Assembly (NCBI GenBank): GCA_005879435.1
Contig: VBKX01000399.1
Location: 1 to 7,826 of the forward strand
Reading direction: 5' to 3'
Length of the DNA: 7,826 nucleotides
From: Deltaproteobacteria bacterium
GTDB lineage: Bacteria; Desulfobacterota; Binatia; UBA9968
Part shown: in pieces, positions 1 through 6,005 of the stretch
Layout of the letters: each line of letters starts with the position of its first letter
Numbering within the stretch: the first letter of the stretch is position 1
Notes under the pieces: generated by a model
Databases searched by the model: none
Told to the model about the DNA's origin: nothing
Seen by the model: only the letters and a program-made list of their open reading frames with translations
Program-made: the position numbers and the translations under genes

Positions 1-96
1 GCGATGAAGTGTCTCAATGCTACAGGTACAGTTTTGCTGAGTTAACTTTAATGCGACTTATTGGAGATGTCGACCATCCGATGACGCCACAACGGC

Positions 97-765
97 TCAG
101 TGTTGGATTTCATGTACCATGCTTTTACCCGGGCAATACGCATACGTGTGATGATCGTAGAGTTTTTTCTCCGAGCCATCGGTGACCGTCCAGTAAAATT
201 CAAGGCAGTGCGCGTCGTTGCCCAACGCAAAATCGATCTGCTTGATCGTTATCGACTCGACTCTCGATGAATCTCGGGCACCTTCGTAAATCTTGTATTC
301 AAGTTTCTTGGACTCCCCTTGCTTCCACAGCCCCAGCGGAAATTTGAGCCCGCCCGAAGATGTTCGAGTGTCTCGATTCGGCCGTCCGTCATACAGCCGG
401 CCAAGCCCAGTGCGATCGTCGTTGATCGCGAAAATTTGCCACTTAGGACCGCCTTTATCGGGATTGATGCGCTCGTAGACGAAGTGAGTTTGTCCGGTCG
501 CGGGATGCTTCCACTCCACCGGCCCCTTGATCGAATAAGCTGCTTTGTTGTGACGGTAGCGGCCGTCCACCTCGGGCATTTCCAGCCCGCGCCGCCCGTC
601 CCACTCCGCGCCAGCCCAAAGTTCGACGGGAATGAATCTTTCTCGGGTCTCAATGTTCGTCGCACCGTCCCACGGATTTGCGCCCGCGGCGGCAAAAGGC
701 GAATTCAGCCAAATGAAACCGATCGCTACGACTCCAAATACGATAAGTGTGCAACGATTTTTCAT
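97..765 (-). CDS. Secreted protein of unknown function
   Basis: A 222-residue protein that I do not recognise. Residues 1-28 look like a Sec signal peptide: Lys and Arg at positions 2 and 4, a hydrophobic core from about 7 to 20, and an Ala-rich cleavage region (FAAAG) near 24-28. The mature part should therefore be periplasmic or exported. It is rich in Trp, Tyr, Gly and charged residues, and contains only two Cys (187 and 211) that could form a disulfide. No further membrane segment or catalytic motif is visible. I chose the ATG at 765 because a GAGG (769-772) lies just upstream and the signal peptide begins well there; a TTG at 786 would add seven residues. The gene lies 50 bases downstream of the TctC-like gene on the same strand, so it is probably the second gene of that transcript. 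A link to substrate uptake is only inference. Confidence 0.75.
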   Translation of the reverse strand: MKNRCTLIVFGVVAIGFIWLNSPFAAAGANPWDGATNIETRERFIPVELWAGAEWDGRRGLEMPEVDGRYRHNKAAYSIKGPVEWKHPATGQTHFVYERINPDKGGPKWQIFAINDDRTGLGRLYDGRPNRDTRTSSGGLKFPLGLWKQGESKKLEYKIYEGARDSSRVESITIKQIDFALGNDAHCLEFYWTVTDGSEKKLYDHHTYAYCPGKSMVHEIQH

Positions 766-815
766 AAGCCTCGATCCAACGACCAAATCCCTGTGCGATC
801 GCTGCCGGCGTGTCG

Positions 816-1847
816 CTACTGCGCCAAAATCTTTTTGATACGCTCGACCACTTCCGGCGGCTGATCGATGACGTCTTTAGCGATCTTGGCCAGCTCGTCG
901 CCGCTCACCGGCGTAATCTCCAGTCTATTCTTGGCTGCATCCGCAAGCAGCGCGGGATCGGCCATGCTCTTCATGAACGCGTCGCGTAAGATTTTGGTAC
1001 GATCCGCCGGTGTTGCCGGATGAGTTACGATCGGGCGCCCAAGTTCGCCGGAGCCGAGCATCACTGTCACCACACGTCGCCCAAGATCGGAGGTTTTGAA
1101 TTCATCCATGAGATCGTTGAGCAATGGCGTATCCGGCAGTCGCGGATCACGCTTATGCCCCGTCTGCATGAGGATCCGCACGAAATTCGTTTTACGCCAG
1201 GTATGATAGGGCTCGCGCGCGAAATAAGCCGCGGTCGTAAATGTGCGACACACGACTTCATTACGCTCCGTCGCCAAATCGATTTCGTTGCCGCCGGCGT
1301 AGCCGGTTACAATCGTAAACTTGGTGCCAAGAGCTTCTTCGAGCATGCGCGGTATATAATGACCGCTGGTGCCGGTACCGGTTGCACCGCACTTGGGCGG
1401 TTCTGTCGTTGCTTTGCGGATATCCTGCATCGATTTGAACGGCGCGTCCGTGCGCATGTAGAGCATATGTTCGGACTTGTCGGAGCTCGCAAGCCAGGTG
1501 AATTTGGGCCAGTCGAATTTCACTTCTTTATTGCCTTGAAGCTGATTGAAGTAATGCGCCGGATTGATCGATGCGACCGTCAAGCCATCGGGCTTCGCTA
1601 CCCCATAAACAAAATTCGCCGCCACCATGCCACCCGCTGCCGGCATATTCTGCGCGACCACGCTTGGATTACCTGGAATGTGCTTAGCCATATGGTTCGC
1701 GAGCAGCCTCGAATACATATCGTAGGCCGTTCCTGCTCCCGAACCAACGATGAAATTGATCGTCTTGCCCTGATAGTAAGGTCCTTGTGCCGGCAAATCT
1801 GTACCCGATAGCAACAGCAGAACTAGCAGCAGCACGATCGTAATCAT
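816..1847 (-). CDS. TctC/Bug-family tripartite tricarboxylate transporter solute-binding protein
   Basis: Periplasmic binding protein of 343 residues, the usual family length, that would capture a small carboxylate for a TctAB-type secondary transporter. A hydrophobic signal peptide (about residues 1-20, ending LPAQG) precedes the first beta strand (KTINFIVGSGAG). Family landmarks are the first binding loop with Asp43 (GSGAGTAYD, 35-43), the N-MPAAGG stretch (67-73), the KPDGLTV segment (85-91) that corresponds to the usual A-PDGYTL, and a Gly/Thr-rich loop (GTGTSG) near the middle. The start at 1847 follows a near-perfect GAGGAGGG ribosome site. An ATG at 1865 with an AGGA nearby would add MLRGGI, but those codons are largely the ribosome site read as protein. 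No TctA or TctB permease gene is in view, so this is an orphan binding protein, as is common for expanded Bug families. Its substrate cannot be read from the sequence. Confidence 0.9.
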   Translation of the reverse strand: MITIVLLLVLLLLSGTDLPAQGPYYQGKTINFIVGSGAGTAYDMYSRLLANHMAKHIPGNPSVVAQNMPAAGGMVAANFVYGVAKPDGLTVASINPAHYFNQLQGNKEVKFDWPKFTWLASSDKSEHMLYMRTDAPFKSMQDIRKATTEPPKCGATGTGTSGHYIPRMLEEALGTKFTIVTGYAGGNEIDLATERNEVVCRTFTTAAYFAREPYHTWRKTNFVRILMQTGHKRDPRLPDTPLLNDLMDEFKTSDLGRRVVTVMLGSGELGRPIVTHPATPADRTKILRDAFMKSMADPALLADAAKNRLEITPVSGDELAKIAKDVIDQPPEVVERIKKILAQ

Positions 1848-1850
1848 AAT

Positions 1851-1858
1851 CCCTCCTC
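1851..1858 (-). promoter_or_regulatory. Ribosome binding site for the TctC-like gene
   Basis: GAGGAGGG on the minus strand, three bases before the ATG at 1847. It is the strongest Shine-Dalgarno match near this gene and is the reason for preferring 1847 over the ATG at 1865. Confidence 0.6.
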
Positions 1859-1887
1859 GTAGCATGTTACGGTCCTAACGCGGCGCC

Positions 1888-1916
1888 ATATTAGACCGCG
1901 ACCGGAGCGCGTTCAA
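1888..1916 (-). promoter_or_regulatory. Probable sigma70-type promoter of the TctC-like operon
   Basis: On the minus strand a TTGAAC box (1911-1916) and a TAATAT box (1888-1893) are separated by exactly 17 bases. Each matches its consensus at four of six positions. A start of transcription near 1881 would give a leader of about 33 bases to the ATG at 1847, enough to include the ribosome site. Predicted by eye only. Confidence 0.45.
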
Positions 1917-2090
1917 GTGAGACTTCCCCTAAAGCGCGCAGCGAGAATCTTCCAAAGCAGCGAGATACAGGTGGGATTTTTTTCTTCTCCTTGGCGAAGC
2001 GAGTTGCGCGTTAAGCACGGCGCGGCGGCCGGTTGATGATGCGGATCGAAACCAAGTATCGCGTAATTGGGCGTGGCCGCTTTTACTCGT

Positions 2091-2117
2091 CTTTTGACTC
2101 CACACCGCGGTCAAAAG
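2091..2117. repeat. Perfect 8-bp inverted repeat
   Basis: CTTTTGAC (2091-2098) and its exact complement GTCAAAAG (2110-2117) flank an 11-base spacer. No T-run follows on either strand, so a terminator is unlikely; a protein-binding site or a chance palindrome are the alternatives. Confidence 0.4.
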
Positions 2118-2334
2118 TTCCGCTGTAAACCCGATTGCCGCCTCTGCGACGTTGGCGACCACATTCCGAAAAATTCGTTCACCTCGTCGAAAACTGTTCA
2201 GCCGTTTCATTTCCGTTCGTAGGGCGCACCGAGATGCCTATGACATTTGCGGACAACCTTGCCGAATTGCCAGACGGCGAAAGATTCCGGTGCTCCTTAA
2301 AGTTCGCTTCCGTGTCAACGACTGCGAGGATAAC

Positions 2335-2427
2335 ATGGCGCAGCTCTATTGGCCCAACGGCCAGACGTTCGGAGGTACAAAACTTGCGTTTGCGAGGCGT
2401 GGTTCAACCATTGTTGGGGGAGCATAA
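2335..2427 (+). other. Possible 30-codon leader ORF or decayed zinc-ribbon fragment
   Basis: An ATG at 2335 follows GAGGA (2326-2330) at a sensible distance and opens a 30-codon frame ending eight bases before the ATG of the next gene. Its residues Trp-Pro-Asn-Gly near the start, preceded in the same open frame by a Cys-Glu-Asp, resemble the N-terminal edge of IS1595-type transposase zinc ribbons (acidic-Cys ... RWP-G ... CP-C). The expected Cys pairs are absent in this frame. It could equally be an upstream ORF coupled to the next gene, or chance. Low confidence. Confidence 0.15.
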
Positions 2428-2435
2428 ATTTAATT

Positions 2436-3386
2436 ATGAAAAGCGTCCGTCAGGGCTGGCCACTGGGCATTAGAGGTCTCACCGGAGTCGTCAGTTGCCT
2501 AATTGGATTTGGGGTCGTTTATTTCGGCTTTGGAATAGGACCAGAATCGCCGAAGAAGGAAGCATCGGCGGAAGCCAACCCCGTCGCGCGGCGGGATCTT
2601 GGAAAACCCGTGCGCGCGATGAATTTCGCTCTTGGTAATATGGTTTACTTCGCGCGAGAACTTGGATTCAGCGCCAAGGCCGCCAAGGATAGCCCGGTTG
2701 ACACGAACAAAATCGCCGCGCGCATCGAAAACCAACTGCAAGGCATGCGCGAAATCTATCAACTCGAGGTCGCGAAAAATCCAACCCTTGTCGGCACCAT
2801 GATGCTGCAGTTTAACATCGCCCCCACCGGCGAGGTCAGCCAAGTTAAAGAGGCGTCTGCGCGGATCAATGACGATGAATTCAAAAAGAGGATGCTTGCC
2901 GAAGCCTCCAAATGGTCGTTTGCCGAGATCGTTTCGGAAAATCTGACCGTCACTTGTCCGTTGCTCTTTGTCCACGAAGGAATGGACATCACGACTCTAG
3001 TCCGATGGGAAAAATCCATAAGCGATTTGAACGACAAGCCCACGCCCGCCCGCCTCGTCGGCGATGCCGCGCCAACCCAGCAAGCAAACGCGCCAAGTCC
3101 TGTCCCGACGATCGCGTCGGCAAAGCAAGCTCCGGCGGTTGCGCCGAAGGCCAATCTGGCGACGCCGGGGAAATCAGAGGGAAAAGAATTTCGCATCAAA
3201 TATGCGACAGTGCTGCGCAAGGATCCGAATTTCGCTTCTCCGTCATTGACGACCTACACCATCGGCACAAAGGTCACCGTGCTGCAGCGACAGGGCGACT
3301 GGCTCGAAGTGCGCTCCAACGACAACGGACCCATTGGTTTCATTCGTAAAGAGTTCGCCGAGCCCCTCGAAGTCGCGCACAACTAA
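2436..3386 (+). CDS. Membrane-anchored protein with TonB/AgmX-like and SH3 domains
   Basis: A 316-residue protein with a modular layout. Residues 1-9 are short and basic; about 10-34 form one membrane segment, giving an N-in anchor with the rest in the periplasm. About 92-182 resembles the AgmX/PglI TonB-like C-terminal fold: a helix, then a strand with the form GTMMLQFNIAPTGEV, and a later K-W-FAE element matching the usual W-F. About 201-250 is a Pro/Ala/Lys-rich flexible linker, and 251-313 is a bacterial SH3 domain (YATVLRKDPN ... GTKVTVL ... GDWLEV ... GFI). Such domains usually transmit force or bind cell wall or partner proteins; the job here is inference. The ATG at 2436 is chosen because the membrane segment follows directly. 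A G-rich GGGGGAG lies 14 bases upstream, a rather distant ribosome site. The in-frame TTG at 2349 would add a Cys/Trp-rich stretch that looks non-coding. It stands alone on this strand. Confidence 0.8.
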   Translation: MKSVRQGWPLGIRGLTGVVSCLIGFGVVYFGFGIGPESPKKEASAEANPVARRDLGKPVRAMNFALGNMVYFARELGFSAKAAKDSPVDTNKIAARIENQLQGMREIYQLEVAKNPTLVGTMMLQFNIAPTGEVSQVKEASARINDDEFKKRMLAEASKWSFAEIVSENLTVTCPLLFVHEGMDITTLVRWEKSISDLNDKPTPARLVGDAAPTQQANAPSPVPTIASAKQAPAVAPKANLATPGKSEGKEFRIKYATVLRKDPNFASPSLTTYTIGTKVTVLQRQGDWLEVRSNDNGPIGFIRKEFAEPLEVAHN

Positions 3387-3424
3387 ACCGCGCACCGCGA
3401 TCGATCGAACACCGTTCCATCGTG

Positions 3425-3709
3425 GGATTGCCGAAGCAACATGGCGCGGCGTTGCGTCTCGTGACGCCTTGGAAATATGGCTTCAAGAGCATCAAATCGA
3501 TCTTGCGGATCGAATTCACGGCGGAGAGGCCGGGACTTCTGGAATAGCAACCGGCCTGAGGAATATGATTTTGTTGCCAACGTCCGCCCCGACATACCGC
3601 ACCCGCGCTGGTCCCAGGCGACCGAAAAATTAATCGATACCGGCGAGCGCCACGCCACGTTACCCTACAATGGCTACGGCGAGTGGGTCTCGCGCACCTG
3701 TATCCGTGA
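3425..3709 (+). pseudogene. msrP: 3' remnant of msrP (methionine sulfoxide reductase catalytic subunit)
   Basis: Read with two frame changes, this stretch encodes the C-terminal 95 or so residues of MsrP (YedY), the periplasmic molybdopterin enzyme that repairs oxidised methionines with the haem protein MsrQ. Visible landmarks: LPKQHGAALRLVTPWKYGF then KSIKSI (3428-3508), EYDFVANV and HPRWSQATEK (about 3558-3630), and NGYGEW (3669-3686). The reading frame runs into TAG at about 3545 unless two bases are restored near 3536 (RPG then F-W-N). A missing base near 3688 displaces the final HLYP and TGA (3695-3709). The first two thirds of the gene, including the Tat signal and the Mo-ligand Cys, is absent: upstream is unrelated sequence and then the SH3-protein gene. 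I see no msrQ. It cannot encode a working enzyme. Family identification is strong; whether the damage is real decay or a sequence error is not settled. Confidence 0.85.
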
Positions 3710-3725
3710 TTCCCGACTGATCAAT

Positions 3726-3752
3726 TGTAGGGGCGACCGGCAGGTCACCCTC
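3726..3752. repeat. REP-like GC-rich hairpin
   Basis: TGTAGGGGCGACC is followed by a four-base loop and GGTCACCCTC, forming a stem of nine positions with one C-A mismatch and one G-T wobble (3730-3738 with 3743-3751). The TGTAGGGGCGACC half matches a type of intergenic palindrome I know to recur in many deltaproteobacterial and Chloroflexi genomes. It lies between two convergent damaged genes. No T-run follows, so it is not a typical intrinsic terminator, although it could still act in RNA 3'-end stability. Only one copy is in this window. Confidence 0.5.
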
Positions 3753-3782
3753 GCGATGATCGAATGAATCGGAACGGGGCTA

Positions 3783-3803
3783 CTAGATCAGCTGCTTCAA
3801 CGC
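3783..3803 (-). pseudogene. Out-of-frame original 3' end of the aminotransferase gene
   Basis: In the frame one base off the aminotransferase, codons 3803-3783 read ALKQLI followed by TAG, the expected last residues of this aminotransferase family (the C-terminal helix ends in AL--LI or similar). They begin only a few bases after the in-frame Gly-Lys that normally precedes V-RIG-MG. This is the surviving tail beyond a deletion. Confidence 0.6.
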
Positions 3804-4834
3804 CTTGTTTTACCTTTGAGGGGTCCCAGGCCGGCGCCGATCTCGATGTCGAAGTCATCATATAAACGCTGTCGAACCTTCGGATCATCGACGCCTTCGG
3901 GGACTTTCACGGTGTTGATCATCGGTGCGCGGATCGATTCGGCGACCGCCGGCTCGAGCTCCAGCTTGCGCATCTCGCGAACAAAAGTTTCATGGACTTG
4001 ACGGTGGCGCTGCCAGGCTTTCTCTAAACCTTCTTCGAGCACGATGCGCAACGCTTCGTGCAACGCGTAGTTCATCGAGATCGGCGCGGTGTGATGATAT
4101 ATCCGCTCGCTGCTCCAATATTTTTCGATCATCGACAGATCGAGATACCAGCTTTGCACTTTGGTTTTGCGCTTACGGATAACTTCGACGGCGCGTTCGC
4201 TGAACGTTACGGGCGATAAACCTGGCGGGCAACCTAAGCATTTCTGCGTACCGCTGTAGCAGGCGTCGATGCCGAGCTCGTCTACCCGCACCGGCGCGCC
4301 GCCGAGCGACGTCACGGTGTCGACCATCAGCAAGGCGCCGCTCTCGCGAACCATTTCGGCGATATCGTCGAGCGGCTGTAGCACGCCCGTGGAAGTCTCC
4401 GCATGCACCACGGCGGCGACCTTATATTGCTTTTTGCCGAGCGCGTCCTTGAACTTCTGCGCATCTAGCGCGGTGCCCCACTCCGCTTCCACCGTATCCA
4501 CCTGCGCGCCGCAGCGCTGCGCGACGTCGACCATGCGCGTGCCGAAGACGCCGTTGACGCCGACCAACACCGCGTCACCGGGCTCGACGAGGTTGACGAA
4601 ACAGGTTTCCATTCCCGCGCTGCCCGTGCCGGACATCGGCAGCGCCAAACGATTCTTGGTTTGAAAGACTTCGCGCAGCATCGCCATGCTCTGATCCATA
4701 ATCTCTAAAAACTTGGGATCCAGATGGCCGACGACGGGAAGCGCCAGGGCTGCGAGGACGCGCGGGCTTACCGGGCTCGGTCCCGGACCGAGCAAGGTAC
4801 GGATAGGCGGATTGGCTTTGGGCGCTGCTGACAT
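3797..4834 (-). CDS. Class V aminotransferase (alanine/serine-glyoxylate type), C-terminus disrupted
   Basis: PLP-dependent fold-type I enzyme related to alanine-glyoxylate and serine-glyoxylate aminotransferases, which move an amino group to a 2-oxo acid. Seen in the 345 residues: GPGPSPVSPRV (16-26), the cofactor phosphate loop SGTGSAGMET (68-77), HAETSTG (144-150), Asp172 in VDTVTS for the pyridine nitrogen, and the Schiff-base Lys198 in SGTQKCLGCPPG (194-205). Family members usually run to about 380 residues. This one follows the family to GLGPLKGK (335-342) and then ends in TRR. The segment after GK, which holds the V-RIG-MG motif with the Arg that binds substrate carboxylate (Arg360 of human AGT), is missing, and the final ALKQLI lies out of frame at 3803-3783. 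About 20 codons are deleted and the frame is shifted, so activity is doubtful unless the deletion is an assembly error. A GAGGAG ribosome site (4840-4845) supports the start. It lies 27 bases after the FAH-family gene, so one operon is likely. Confidence 0.85.
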   Translation of the reverse strand: MSAAPKANPPIRTLLGPGPSPVSPRVLAALALPVVGHLDPKFLEIMDQSMAMLREVFQTKNRLALPMSGTGSAGMETCFVNLVEPGDAVLVGVNGVFGTRMVDVAQRCGAQVDTVEAEWGTALDAQKFKDALGKKQYKVAAVVHAETSTGVLQPLDDIAEMVRESGALLMVDTVTSLGGAPVRVDELGIDACYSGTQKCLGCPPGLSPVTFSERAVEVIRKRKTKVQSWYLDLSMIEKYWSSERIYHHTAPISMNYALHEALRIVLEEGLEKAWQRHRQVHETFVREMRKLELEPAVAESIRAPMINTVKVPEGVDDPKVRQRLYDDFDIEIGAGLGPLKGKTRR

Positions 4835-4861
4835 AAGAACTCCTCGGCTAAAGCTAACAAA

Positions 4862-5749
4862 CTATTCTTCGTCTTTAACGAAGAGCTCCATGCTGCCGAT
4901 TTTTTCGATCGTGCCGTGCAGACGGTCGCCATCATGGAGCTTGCTCACGCCGGCTGGAGTGCCGGTGGTAATCAAATCGCCCGGACGCAGCGTCAGGCAG
5001 CTCGACAGAAAACGAATGTGTTCGCGCAGGCCGCAAATCATGTCGCTGGTGTGCGCGGTCATCGCTTCTTTGCCGTTCTGCAATACTGTGATCGAAAGAT
5101 TTTGCGGCTCGTCGATTTCGTCCCGGGTCACGATCCACGGGCCCAAAGCGCTAAAGGTGTCGAAGCCCTTGCGAATATTGCGCGTGTTATGCATGCCCTT
5201 GCCCCAGGGGTCGCGCTGGCTGATATCCCAGCACATCATGTAACCGAACACGTGATCGAGCGACTGCGCTTCGCTCACCTTTCGCGCCCGTTTGCCGATC
5301 ACGGCGCAAAGCTCGCATTCAAAATCGACCAGTTTGGAAATCTTCGGCAAGATTATCGTGTCCCCCGGACCGATGATCGAGGACGTCGTCTTCAGGAAAA
5401 ACTCCGCCATCAAATCATCTTTGTTGACGATCGCCTTGTTTGCGCTGCCCATGCGATCGACCATTTCAGCGCGGTGCGCATAGTAGTTCGCCGCCGCAGC
5501 CCAGAGCGATCCGGGATTGGTGATCGGCGCGCGCAGTTTCACCGAACCGAGCGCCATCGCGCCGCCGCCCTGCGCGGCATCGCGGGCAATCTGCATCGCC
5601 GCGGGGTTATTCGCCAACGCGTCGATGATTTCGAGCATGGTGTAACCCTGCCGCGCCAGGCCGGCTTTGATCAGTGCGTCACCAATGTTATAAACCTGAT
5701 CGCCCACGACTACGCCCACTTGACTGTTGTTGTAGTGACAGATTTTCAT
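4862..5749 (-). CDS. Fumarylacetoacetate hydrolase-family protein
   Basis: A 295-residue metal-dependent enzyme of the FAH superfamily, whose members cleave or isomerise or decarboxylate beta-keto-type acids from aromatic or sugar-acid breakdown. The N-terminal part (1-70) matches the usual cap domain (VGVVVGDQVYNIGDAL). The catalytic part shows NYYAHRAE (88-95), FFLKTTSSIIGPGD (117-130), the metal ligands Glu144 and Glu146 in DFECELCAVIGK and Asp175 in CWDISQRD, and the late TTGTPAGV motif (261-268). All expected metal ligands are present and the length is normal. The start at 5749 is chosen for a GGAGG ribosome site six bases upstream; the longer frame to 5830 would run through a palindromic control region. 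It is the first gene of a likely operon with the aminotransferase. The exact substrate (acylpyruvate, hydroxymuconate, fumarylacetoacetate or a sugar-acid product) cannot be told from sequence. Confidence 0.9.
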   Translation of the reverse strand: MKICHYNNSQVGVVVGDQVYNIGDALIKAGLARQGYTMLEIIDALANNPAAMQIARDAAQGGGAMALGSVKLRAPITNPGSLWAAAANYYAHRAEMVDRMGSANKAIVNKDDLMAEFFLKTTSSIIGPGDTIILPKISKLVDFECELCAVIGKRARKVSEAQSLDHVFGYMMCWDISQRDPWGKGMHNTRNIRKGFDTFSALGPWIVTRDEIDEPQNLSITVLQNGKEAMTAHTSDMICGLREHIRFLSSCLTLRPGDLITTGTPAGVSKLHDGDRLHGTIEKIGSMELFVKDEE

Positions 5750-5800
5750 AGAAAGCCTCCAAGACACCGAGATGACAAACTGTCCTCCTCTTACCTGATG

Positions 5801-5819
5801 GATTGGCCAATGTCCAATC
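5801..5819. promoter_or_regulatory. Candidate operator upstream of the FAH-family operon
   Basis: A perfect 10-bp palindrome ATTGGCCAAT (5802-5811) overlaps a wider inverted repeat GATTGG-7-CCAATC (5801-5806 with 5814-5819). It lies about 52-70 bases before the FAH-family start codon, a usual place for a repressor or activator site. No regulator gene is in view to match it. Prediction by symmetry only. Confidence 0.35.
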
Positions 5820-5830
5820 AGATAAAGCAT

Positions 5831-5867
5831 CTTGATCCGCTACGGGTTGGCACCCTTACGAATCAAG
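5831..5867. repeat. Long imperfect inverted repeat in the divergent control region
   Basis: CTTGAT at 5831-5836 pairs with ATCAAG at 5862-5867, and pairing continues inward to a GGGT/ACCC stem closing a four-base loop (5848-5851). In all there are 14 Watson-Crick pairs, two mismatches and one bulged base. There is no following T-run, so it is more likely a protein-binding site or a leader-RNA structure than a terminator. It is positioned to serve either the FAH-family operon (start 5749) or the MscS gene (start 6006). Confidence 0.45.
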
Positions 5868-6005
5868 CCGAATCGTCTTGACTGAATACTTTCATTAACG
5901 ATCGCCAGAGGGCGGGGCCTTTTATTTCACGAACATTTCAACGGAGAATTTGCTTCCGGTTTGAAGCGATAGTAGCTTACCGCGCAGGAGGGGCATGCCA
6001 TCAAC

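Larger units (their letters stand above)
1917..2435. other. Gene-poor interval between divergent genes
   Basis: About 520 bases between the TctC promoter and the start of the TonB/SH3 protein. Open frames here (for example 2210-1929 on the minus strand and 2152-2427 on the plus strand) lack signal peptides, recognisable domains and, mostly, ribosome sites, and they overlap one another. I see one clean inverted repeat (2091-2117) and a short ORF at 2335-2427, listed separately. The rest gives no signal I can name. It may hold the promoter of the gene at 2436, but I found no convincing -35/-10 pair. Confidence 0.5.

Noticed and set aside
319..864. 181-codon plus-strand open frame over the left-end secreted protein
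   Set aside because: Antisense to a protein with a good signal peptide and ribosome site, and it runs on into the TctC-like gene; Pro/Arg/Ser-rich shadow.
1020..1811. 263-codon plus-strand open frame opposite the TctC-like gene
   Set aside because: It lies wholly antisense to a well-supported family gene; its translation is Arg/His/Cys-rich with no domain, as expected of a shadow.
1929..2210. 93-codon minus-strand open frame in the gene-poor interval
   Set aside because: No ribosome site, domain or signal peptide; it ends close to the TctC promoter and reads like non-coding sequence.
2401..2422. GGTTCAACC, reminiscent of a tRNA T-arm
   Set aside because: No matching acceptor, D or anticodon arms upstream and no CCA-compatible end.
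4916..5881. 321-codon plus-strand open frame opposite the FAH-family gene
   Set aside because: The minus-strand protein has all family motifs and a ribosome site; this frame has neither and is Arg/His/Ala-rich.
5877..5910. TTGACT as a -35 box for mscS
   Set aside because: No acceptable -10 box at 15-19 bases downstream; the sequence there is GC-rich (near 5901-5906).
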